Origin: Myxococcota bacterium
Lineage (GTDB): Bacteria; Myxococcota; UBA4151
Assembly: GCA_028823075.1 (NCBI GenBank)
Contig: JAPKCE010000156.1
Coordinates: 1 to 5,558, forward strand
Length of the DNA stretch: 5,558 bases
Direction: 5' to 3'
The number at the start of each line of letters is the position of its first letter. Within the stretch, counting starts at the first letter, position 1. The notes under the pieces are model-generated. The model was not told the origin of the DNA. It worked only from the letters and a program-made list of their open reading frames with translations, and did no database searches. This document shows positions 1-5,558 of the stretch, in pieces. A program made the position numbers and the translations under genes.

Positions 1-3000
1 CAACCCGGTGCCACCATCGAAGGCAAACTCGATGGGGTGCGGGCCGAGGCGCTCGGCGATCTGGCTAATTATGTTATCGAAGCGGTAATCACCATTGGTG
101 AGCACCGTGTGCGCGCTCGCCGGTCCTTGTTTACTGCGGTGCCGAGACTGGCGTTGCATGCGCTCGGCTCACGCCAGTTGGCAGTCGGTGCTGACACCCT
201 GTTGCGAAGTTTTGTGCGTAACGCCAGCAGCGGTGCGATGGCTCCCGGAGTTAGCGTCAGCTTCGCCATTTCGCAGGCAGAGGGCGAGGCGGTCGAGCTT
301 GGACAAGCGCTTAGCGGCGACGATGGACTGGCCGAATTGCGTGCCGATCTAAGCAATTTAAACGCCGGTGCAGCAGAACTCCTGGTCAGCGCAACCGGTG
401 CTTCGGGTCAGGCCTTATTGCGCGTCGGTCTCGAGTTAGTCGATACTCGCCGTTTACAACTGACGACTGACAAGCCTCGCTACCAACCCGGTCAAACGAT
501 GCATCTGCGCGGCCTCGCTATCGCCGCCGGAGATCGCAGCCCGGCAGCCTCAGAGGCGGTCGTCATCGAGATCTACGACGGCGCTGGAAACCGCGTCCAT
601 CGCGAAACCAAAACAACGAATACCTTCGGCGTTTTCGCTACCGACTTTCGCCTTGCAGATCGTTTGAATGAAGGCAATTACCTGCTCAAGGCCATACTCG
701 GTGAGACGCTTGCCGAAGAGCAGGTCATGGTCGAGTATTACCGCCTGCCGCGCATGCTCGCTTCGTACCAATTCGAACAAACCTGGCTGACGCCGAACGG
801 CCAACTCAGCGGCAGCGTCTCCTTGCGTTACCCCTTTGGACAGCCCGTTGCGGAAGCACAGATCGAAATCCTAGGCGACGCCTTGCGCGCCGGGGAAGCG
901 CAGACCGTCGCCACGTTCCAGGGCCGCAGTGACGCCCAAGGAAACCTTAATTTTCAACTCGATGTCGGTGCTTTTGACCCAGCTATCGTGGCGCGCGGCG
1001 AAGCGGGCTTTCGCATCACCTTGCGCGCCGTGGACAGCGCCGGGCAGAGCTTAACGAGCCAACGGAGCTTTTCAGTCGCCGGAGGCCCGAGCCGCGTGCT
1101 CATCCAGCCGAGCGCCGGACGATGGCTCAAAAAGATGACCCAACCGGCGATCATTATCGTCACCGATCCGGGCGCTCAACCGATCGAAGCTGATCTGCGC
1201 CTAACCTTTGCCGACGGCAGCATGCTCGAGACGCGCAGCAACGCGGCTGGGTTGGCGCGCATTAGCATTCCGCCGATGGAGCAAAGCTCAAACCTGCGCA
1301 TCGATGTGCTCGGCGTCAATTCCCATACCACCACCCTTCCCCTCGGACCTCTGAGCGATGGTCTCTTGATCACGCCAAACAAACGCTTCTTGAGCGCGGG
1401 ACAAGTCATCGACATCGACATTCAATCGAGCCAGCTCGGTAAAGTGCTCATCGATGCGCTGCGCGAAGGCCAAGTGCTTTCGAGCACCAGTCTCAACCTT
1501 GAGGGTGAGAGCGGGCGCGCTCAAATCCAATTGCCCGAGGGCCTTCACGGAGGTGTCCAACTGCGCGCCTTACAGCGCGGCGACGACGGCTCGATGCTCA
1601 CCGGGCTCAGCCTCATCCATGTCGATGGCGGAAAGACCTTAAACGTTCAGGTCAGCCCCGAGAGGGCGAGTTACCGACCTGGCGAAAACGCTTTGCTCAA
1701 CATCGAGGTGCGCGACGGCAATGGCGAGCCCCAAGCAGCGGCTGTTGGAATCACCGCGGTCGACGCATCGGTTTTCGCCCTATCAGCGGCTAAGCCCGGC
1801 GTAGGAGAAGCCTATTTCGACCTTGGACTTAGGCCCGGAGCAGATACCAGCCCGGCACCCTCGGTCGCGGTTAGTCGTGCTTTGCAGACCCGAGACGAGG
1901 ACCGCGCCGAAGCAGCCTTTGCTCGGCTCGGCGGAGCCGGAGCCTCGATCGACCAAGATTCCGAGGTCATCGATCAAGGGGCTGCGAGAACCCATCTTAT
2001 TCGCCGACTCACGCGCGAACTGGACGGCTTGGTCGAACAGCTAAAAGCCCGATGGAGCCGAGGCGAAGTCGATTTTGGTAATTACGAAATGGCTATGGAG
2101 CGCATGTTGGTTGGCCGCGCCGACCCCTTCGGTAAAATCTACCAGCACGAACTGGGCAACTGGCAGGCGAGTTTAATCAGCGGTGGCGCCGATGAGGTCT
2201 TTGGCACCACCGATGATCTGCGGGTCGACGTCAACCTGCAAAGCGCCATCCCCGAAAACGCAGCCCGCAACCGAGGCGATGGCGACTTGATGGCGCAAGA
2301 AGAAGCTGGGGGGGCGCCGCCGCCGCAGCAAGGGGCCGGCGGAGCCACAGACGACAACGTCGCAGCGCCCGGAGAGGGCGGAGGCTCTGCAGCGCCGCGT
2401 CTGCGCAGTTGGTTCCCGGAAACCCTGATCGCCGCCCCGATGATCATCACCGATGACAACGGGCATGCCGAACAAGCGCTGCGCGTCGCCGACTCCATCA
2501 CCACCTGGAAAATCGCCGCCCAAGCTAACTCGGCGGCCGGTCATATCGGCAGCGGCGAAGGTGAGTTGGTGGTCTTTCAACCCTTCTTTGTCGATCTCGA
2601 CCTCCCCGTGAGTTTGACCCGAGGCGACGAGGTTCATGTGCCGGTAATCGTTTACAACTATCTAGAAGAGCCTCAAACTGTTGCATTAACTCTGCTGCCT
2701 ACAGAAGGCATTACCCTAGTCGGCGGCGCCGAGCAGAGCGTTTCCCTGGCTGCCGGCGAAGTTAAGCGAGTGGTTTATGTTCTGCGCGCCGAACGCGTCG
2801 GCGCAGTGAACATCGAAGTTCTCGCTGTTGCCGGTGCCGAATCTGACGCCGTTCGCCGTACCTTGCGGGTTACCCCGGATGGCGAGCCCGAAATTCAAAC
2901 CACTGGCGGACGTTTGGGGGCCGCCTCCGCGAACGTCGATATGGAGCTGCCGGAGGGCGTTGAAGGCGCTAACGAGTTGCTCGTCAAAATCTACCCAGGA

Positions 3001-4506
3001 CTCGCCAGCTCGGCGGTCGAAGGTATTGAAAGCATGCTCAAAATGCCCGGAGGCTGTTTTGAACAGACCACGTCGAGCTCCTGGCCCAACATCATGGTTT
3101 ACCAATACCTGGTCGCTACCGGCACGGATGACCCCGAATTGATGCAGCGAGCCGTCGAGTTTATTCGTGCCGGCTACCAACGTATTCTTACCTTCGAATC
3201 GCCAACCGGTGGTTACAACTGGTGGGGTAACGCCGATCCCGGCAACCGTATTTTGACGGCCATCGCGCTGTGGCAATACGCTGACCTTGAAGGCATCATT
3301 GAAACCGACCCCGCGGTTGCTGACCGTCATCGGGCCTGGCTGATTGAACAACAGGCTGTCGACGGGTCTTGGCCCGCTGGCGACGCCCTTCATGCCGGTA
3401 ACGAATCGCTGGGCGAAGATGTTCTGCGCTCCACCTCTTTCATCGCCATGGGGCTCCACCGAGACGGCAAAGCGCCAGCTGCGGTTAACCTCGCTCTACG
3501 TTACCTGCGGGCTCGAATCGGCGAAACCGACGACATCTACGCCGTGGCATTAGCCGCCAAACTTTTTGCCGAAGCCGCTCCCGATGATGCGCTGCTCACC
3601 GCCATGCTCAATCGCCTGCAAGAAGCAGGGCAACAGATCGCCGATGACCAAATGAAATGGGCCTTCACCGGCAACAGTTGGACGGGCGCACGCGGCGGCG
3701 GCCAGCCGGGCGAAGTGGAGATGACCGGGTTGGTGGTTCAAAGCCTTTTACAGGCCGGGCAGCATAGCAACGCGGCGCAAGACGGACTCACCTTCTTGGC
3801 CGCGACCAAAGACGCCTTTGGCAACTGGTACTCCACCCAAGCGACCATGAATTCACTGCGCGCCCTAACCCAAGCAGCTCTCGGTGCGACCAACCAGGCG
3901 CAGGGTCAAGCACGGGTGTTTCTGGCCAACGAACTCGTCGGCGAAATCGATATCGATGAGAGCAACGCTGATGTGCATCACACTTTCGACCTCAGCACCT
4001 CCCTCGTCGCCGATGGACAAGCGCAGATTCGCCTGGAGTTCAGCGGTGAAGGCAGCCTCATGTACCAAGTGATCGGTACCCGCTTTGAGCCTTGGACTAC
4101 GCCTCCGCAGCAGGTGGGTTCGTTGGGACTAAGCGTCTCCTACGGTCGCAGCCAGCTTCGCGTGGGCGAGACATTGAGGGTCAACGCCGAAGTCAGCTCG
4201 CGAATGGATGAAGGCGCTATGGATCAAGTCATCGTCAGCGTCGCGACAGCCCCCGGCTTGGTTCCGATGGTCGATGATCTACAAGCCTTAGTGAGCCGCG
4301 GCTTGGTTCAGCGCTTTGAACGGTCCGACCGCTTGGTAACGTTCTACTTAATGGGTTTACTGCCGCGTGAAAGCCGCATGCTAAGCTTCGCCATGCAGGC
4401 GACTCGAGCCCTTGACGCTCAGCATCCGCCGAGCAGAGCTTACAGCTATTACAATCCAGGAGACAGCGCCTCGACCGGTTCAACCGCCGTGGTGGTCGAA
4501 CCTTAG
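1..4506 (+). CDS. Alpha-2-macroglobulin family protein, 5' partial
   Basis: The frame is open from base 1 with no convincing start, so the signal peptide and N-terminus lie upstream; 1501 codons are visible, ending at TAG 4504-4506. The family consists of secreted or periplasmic protease traps: cleavage of a bait region exposes a Cys-Gln thioester that covalently captures the attacker. Order seen (codon numbers counted from base 1): a beta-rich N-terminal region (1-150); an MG2 signature TDKPRYQPGQ (156-165) followed by MG3-like sequence; further MG domains; SYRPGEN (557-563) and AVDASVFAL (586-594), matching the MG5/MG6 boundary of human A2M; a bait-region position (about 595-799); MG7 with WFPET (804-808) and FQPFF (859-863); the thioester domain (about 991-1300) with CFEQ at 1019-1022, GGYNWWG, GEVEMTG and YSTQATMNSLRAL; and a C-terminal receptor-binding-like domain with SYYNPG near the end. 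No transmembrane segment or C-terminal extension is visible. The family assignment is secure. The biological role (defence against host, predator or rival proteases, or surface tagging) is inference. Confidence 0.97.
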   Translation, partial: QPGATIEGKLDGVRAEALGDLANYVIEAVITIGEHRVRARRSLFTAVPRLALHALGSRQLAVGADTLLRSFVRNASSGAMAPGVSVSFAISQAEGEAVELGQALSGDDGLAELRADLSNLNAGAAELLVSATGASGQALLRVGLELVDTRRLQLTTDKPRYQPGQTMHLRGLAIAAGDRSPAASEAVVIEIYDGAGNRVHRETKTTNTFGVFATDFRLADRLNEGNYLLKAILGETLAEEQVMVEYYRLPRMLASYQFEQTWLTPNGQLSGSVSLRYPFGQPVAEAQIEILGDALRAGEAQTVATFQGRSDAQGNLNFQLDVGAFDPAIVARGEAGFRITLRAVDSAGQSLTSQRSFSVAGGPSRVLIQPSAGRWLKKMTQPAIIIVTDPGAQPIEADLRLTFADGSMLETRSNAAGLARISIPPMEQSSNLRIDVLGVNSHTTTLPLGPLSDGLLITPNKRFLSAGQVIDIDIQSSQLGKVLIDALREGQVLSSTSLNLEGESGRAQIQLPEGLHGGVQLRALQRGDDGSMLTGLSLIHVDGGKTLNVQVSPERASYRPGENALLNIEVRDGNGEPQAAAVGITAVDASVFALSAAKPGVGEAYFDLGLRPGADTSPAPSVAVSRALQTRDEDRAEAAFARLGGAGASIDQDSEVIDQGAARTHLIRRLTRELDGLVEQLKARWSRGEVDFGNYEMAMERMLVGRADPFGKIYQHELGNWQASLISGGADEVFGTTDDLRVDVNLQSAIPENAARNRGDGDLMAQEEAGGAPPPQQGAGGATDDNVAAPGEGGGSAAPRLRSWFPETLIAAPMIITDDNGHAEQALRVADSITTWKIAAQANSAAGHIGSGEGELVVFQPFFVDLDLPVSLTRGDEVHVPVIVYNYLEEPQTVALTLLPTEGITLVGGAEQSVSLAAGEVKRVVYVLRAERVGAVNIEVLAVAGAESDAVRRTLRVTPDGEPEIQTTGGRLGAASANVDMELPEGVEGANELLVKIYPGLASSAVEGIESMLKMPGGCFEQTTSSSWPNIMVYQYLVATGTDDPELMQRAVEFIRAGYQRILTFESPTGGYNWWGNADPGNRILTAIALWQYADLEGIIETDPAVADRHRAWLIEQQAVDGSWPAGDALHAGNESLGEDVLRSTSFIAMGLHRDGKAPAAVNLALRYLRARIGETDDIYAVALAAKLFAEAAPDDALLTAMLNRLQEAGQQIADDQMKWAFTGNSWTGARGGGQPGEVEMTGLVVQSLLQAGQHSNAAQDGLTFLAATKDAFGNWYSTQATMNSLRALTQAALGATNQAQGQARVFLANELVGEIDIDESNADVHHTFDLSTSLVADGQAQIRLEFSGEGSLMYQVIGTRFEPWTTPPQQVGSLGLSVSYGRSQLRVGETLRVNAEVSSRMDEGAMDQVIVSVATAPGLVPMVDDLQALVSRGLVQRFERSDRLVTFYLMGLLPRESRMLSFAMQATRALDAQHPPSRAYSYYNPGDSASTGSTAVVVEP
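1981..2235 (+). other. Pseudopilin (GspG)-like segment in the A2M bait-region position
   Basis: Codons 661-745 of the A2M protein. A charged, probably helical stretch (ARTHLIRRLTRELDGLVEQL) is followed by DPFGKIYQ (2122-2145) and then SLISGGADEVFGTTDDL (2170-2220). From memory, type II secretion major pseudopilins end in D-P-W-G-x-P-Y, a short loop, then S-x-G-x-D-G-x-x-G-T-x-D-D-I, where the acidic loop binds calcium. The order and spacing here match that pattern, with F for W and A for P. The hydrophobic N-terminal pilin helix and prepilin cleavage site are absent, so this is only the globular-tail type of fold. It lies between AVDASVFAL and WFPET, the interval that holds the bait region in human A2M. 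The resemblance rests on motifs read by eye; a convergent Asp-rich turn is the alternative. Confidence 0.55.
2299..2397 (+). other. Low-complexity Gly/Pro/Ala linker, candidate bait segment
   Basis: Codons 767-799 of the A2M protein are almost entirely Gly, Ala, Pro, Gln, Glu and Asp, starting EEAGGAPPPQQGAGG and ending EGGGSAAP. This is an unstructured, flexible segment just before RLRSWFPET, so it lies in the bait-region interval. It contains no Lys, Arg or aromatic residue. If it is the bait, it would suit elastase-like or other small-residue proteases rather than trypsin-like ones. It also contains a run of seven G bases (2308-2314). Linker character is clear; bait function is inferred from position. 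Confidence 0.6.
3055..3066 (+). other. Internal thioester motif C-F-E-Q of the A2M protein
   Basis: Codons 1019-1022, in the context KMPGGCFEQTTSSSWPN. It corresponds to MPYGCGEQ in human A2M and to C-x-E-Q in the family generally. The Cys side chain and the Gln carboxamide form the beta-cysteinyl-gamma-glutamyl thioester that reacts with a target nucleophile after activation. Cys, Glu and Gln are all present, so the motif should be chemically competent. The Gly of vertebrate proteins is replaced by Phe, a variation I recall in other bacterial members. Confidence 0.93.
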
Positions 4507-4514
4507 CAGCGCCC
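4507..4514. other. 8-bp convergent intergenic gap, no terminator seen
   Basis: This lies between the A2M stop (TAG 4504-4506, +) and the stop of the convergent cysteine-rich gene (TAG, reverse complement of 4515-4517). Neither the gap nor the flanking coding ends contain an obvious GC-rich hairpin followed by a T run. Transcription from each side must therefore end inside the opposite gene or rely on Rho. Confidence 0.7.
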
Positions 4515-4901
4515 CTAGTGCAGTTCAATCCGCAGCAGCGCCTCGCCCACAGTGCCTAAATAGTCGCCTTTGATAGGTGCTGTGCACACGCCCCCCTTAC
4601 CGAAGGTGCAAAAGATCCCCTTGCCGTCGCTGATCCAATCGCCACTTGGGGTCATGTAAAAGGGACCGCAGGAGCCGACGCGACCGGGCCGTCGGCGCCA
4701 GCGAAGGTCGGTGGTAAATTTTTCCTGAAAAAACGCACTGTAGCGGCGCTTATCCGCCGACCGAAGCATACAGGCAGGATGCACCATATCACCACATTCT
4801 ACCTGGGTGAGCATCAAGGTCCAACCACTCGTCCCCAGGGGACAGGCCCGGTAATCCTCCCCCCAACACCTGCAGTGCTTTGGTGAGAACGGGCGGCGCA
4901 A
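4515..4901 (-). CDS. Cysteine-rich hypothetical protein, 128 aa
   Basis: I do not recognise this protein. From a TTG at 4901-4899 it has 128 residues and 8 cysteines (10, 12, 20, 36, 44, 78, 98, 106), an even number at high density that suggests a disulfide-bonded exported domain. Other visible landmarks are CWGEDYRACPLG, GWT (26-28), FYMTPSGDW (81-89) and FGKGGVC (100-106). There is no hydrophobic signal peptide or transmembrane segment. TTG is chosen because AGGTGA lies 7 nt upstream and because a start at ATG 4814-4812 would lose three cysteines. The gene starts 7 nt after the stop of the upstream lipoprotein gene, so the two form one transcription unit. The same frame stays open upstream to a stop at about 4950-4952, so a single-base shift would join it to that gene; it may be the C-terminal half of that protein. 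Codon choice looks like real coding sequence. Function is unknown. Confidence 0.65.
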   Translation of the reverse strand: MRRPFSPKHCRCWGEDYRACPLGTSGWTLMLTQVECGDMVHPACMLRSADKRRYSAFFQEKFTTDLRWRRRPGRVGSCGPFYMTPSGDWISDGKGIFCTFGKGGVCTAPIKGDYLGTVGEALLRIELH

Positions 4902-4908
4902 GGGTGCT

Positions 4909-4914
4909 TCACCT
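4909..4914 (-). promoter_or_regulatory. Shine-Dalgarno AGGTGA overlapping the upstream stop
   Basis: On the minus strand the sequence reads AAAAGGTGAAGCACCCTTG. AGGTGA matches the 3' part of the AAGGAGGTGA consensus, ends 7 nt before the TTG at 4901-4899, and contains the TGA stop of the preceding gene. A ribosome terminating on the first gene would sit on the initiation site of the second, as in translational coupling. It decides the TTG start call. Confidence 0.5.
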
Positions 4915-5558
4915 TTTGGCCGGCTTGGGCGCCGCCAGAGCGAGCGCCTTTAATTGAGCGAGCGTTGGCGCCCAAGTCCAAGTATCGTATTCAGTCCAGC
5001 CCATGGCATGATCACAAAGGAAATTGCCGTTCATACCCCCGCATTGCTTCGTGGCCTGACGCAACGGCGCCAGCGACACCATTCTAAATTTGTTATCCTT
5101 CGAAAACTTCACATCAAAATACCCCGAATGCCCGGGCAGATCGGCCACCACCACTTTGACTTCGCAGAGTTCAAAACTGGAGGGAATGCGCAGCAACGCA
5201 TGCTTTTTGCCCTGGGCCTGCACCACCCACCAATGCCCCTCACCATCTTGCGTGGCGGCGACGACCTTATCCACGCCCAAAGGGGCGGTTTCACCCGTCT
5301 GCAGATCAATGCGCATTAATTGGTCTCCATCCGCATAGACCCCATGCAGATCCGACGCGCCGGGCTTGAGTTTCGGTTTCGGCGGCTCAGGCTCAGGCGC
5401 TTTCGCTGCGATAGTCTTGGGCGCCGGGGCTTTCGCTTCTGCCAACTTGGCTTCGGGCTGAGGGGCCTTGGGGGTCAGAGACGATGCCACGGCAGCGACC
5501 TTTTTCGGGACCGGTTGGGGTGTACTCATACAAGCTGAACCCCACACGACAGCCCATG
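4909..5558 (-). CDS. Probable lipoprotein with Pro/Ala/Lys tether, 5' partial
   Basis: The frame is open through the right edge, so the start is not visible. GTG at 5547 and ATG at 5529 are internal candidates without a good ribosome binding site. Upstream codons read WAVVWGSAC, resembling the end of a signal peptide, with a possible lipidated Cys at 5530-5532 (-3 is Gly, an imperfect lipobox). A disordered tether of about 57 residues follows (5526-5356), rich in Pro, Ala and Lys with near-repeats such as EAKAPAPK and AAKAPEPE. The remaining 150 or so residues form a compact domain: LMRIDLQTGE, GEGHWWVVQAQGKKHALLRI and FDVKFSKDNKFRMVSL look like successive beta strands of a propeller-type blade pattern. 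Then come QCGGMNGNFLC, GWTEYDTWTW and a basic AAPKPAKR tail. It is too small for a complete propeller. It is probably a periplasm-facing or surface lipoprotein; function unknown. It is co-oriented with, and 7 nt upstream of, the cysteine-rich gene, which may be its separated C-terminal half. Confidence 0.75.
   Translation of the reverse strand, partial: WAVVWGSACMSTPQPVPKKVAAVASSLTPKAPQPEAKLAEAKAPAPKTIAAKAPEPEPPKPKLKPGASDLHGVYADGDQLMRIDLQTGETAPLGVDKVVAATQDGEGHWWVVQAQGKKHALLRIPSSFELCEVKVVVADLPGHSGYFDVKFSKDNKFRMVSLAPLRQATKQCGGMNGNFLCDHAMGWTEYDTWTWAPTLAQLKALALAAPKPAKR
5356..5526 (-). other. Pro/Ala/Lys-rich periplasmic tether of the lipoprotein
   Basis: This encodes about 57 residues made mostly of Pro, Ala, Lys, Glu and Gln, directly after the putative lipidated Cys and before the first ordered stretch (DLHGVYADGD). 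Tethers of this composition commonly hold a lipoprotein's globular domain away from the membrane. Near-repeated EAKAPAPK and AAKAPEPE suggest growth by local duplication. It is compositionally biased, so homology searches should mask it. Confidence 0.7.

Noticed and set aside
37..39. GTG as the start codon of the A2M gene
   Set aside because: The frame is open upstream to base 1, no signal peptide follows the GTG, and no convincing ribosome binding site precedes it. The gene is better called 5' partial.
2139..2637. Two overlapping minus-strand open frames antisense to the bait and MG7 region
   Set aside because: They have biased compositions (Ser/Pro/Ala runs) that mirror the plus-strand linker, and no recognisable motif or ribosome binding site was seen. 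They are shadows of the A2M gene.
2716..3459. A 247-codon open frame on the minus strand, antisense to the A2M thioester domain
   Set aside because: It overlaps a region whose plus-strand translation carries unmistakable A2M motifs. Its own translation shows no family features, and long antisense frames are common opposite GC-rich genes.
4490..4530. A bidirectional terminator between the convergent genes
   Set aside because: I looked for a GC-rich inverted repeat with flanking T and A runs and found none.
4954..5338. Plus-strand open frames opposite the lipoprotein gene
   Set aside because: The minus-strand frame has a coherent tether plus globular domain and a lipobox-like segment. The plus-strand translations are Pro/Arg/Ser/His-rich without motifs.
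1..5558. CRISPR arrays, tRNA genes, insertion sequence ends or integrase sites
   Set aside because: No regularly spaced direct repeats, cloverleaf-like segments, transposase motifs or terminal inverted repeats were seen, and coding sequence fills essentially the whole window.

Overview
The window holds three protein-coding regions and almost no non-coding DNA. The left four-fifths (1-4506, +) is one very long reading frame, open at the left edge. It encodes most of a bacterial alpha-2-macroglobulin (A2M) family protein, a thioester-containing protease trap or complement-like protein. The right end (4515-5558, -) carries two small genes reading toward it. One is a probable lipoprotein whose N-terminus lies beyond the right edge. 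The other is a cysteine-rich protein that follows it immediately. The convergent stops are only 8 bp apart. I see no RNA gene, mobile element, CRISPR array or attachment site.

The A2M protein follows the animal/bacterial A2M order: macroglobulin domains (MG2 motif at 466-495), a bait-region position, the MG7 WFPET signature, the thioester domain with C-F-E-Q (3055-3066), and a C-terminal receptor-binding-like domain ending near a YYNP motif. Three things in it stand out. The bait-region position contains a stretch that looks like the calcium-binding C-terminal part of a type II secretion major pseudopilin (GspG). The only cysteine in the roughly 1500 visible residues is the thioester Cys. A histidine falls where complement C3 has its transacylation His and human A2M has Asn.

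The two minus-strand genes are not recognised. The first has a lipobox-like C-terminus of a signal peptide, a Pro/Ala/Lys-rich tether and a small globular domain with beta-propeller-like strands. The second has 8 cysteines in 128 residues, no signal peptide of its own and a TTG start. Its Shine-Dalgarno sequence overlaps the stop codon of the first, so the two are either translationally coupled or one gene split by a +1 frameshift.

The organism is probably a moderately GC-rich Gram-negative bacterium. The A2M type, the Pro/Ala-rich lipoprotein tether and the mosaic architecture fit Myxococcota, Bradymonadota-like or Planctomycetes-like lineages. This is a low-confidence inference from style only. 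All three products are probably exported, but nothing in the sequence links the A2M gene functionally to the convergent pair.
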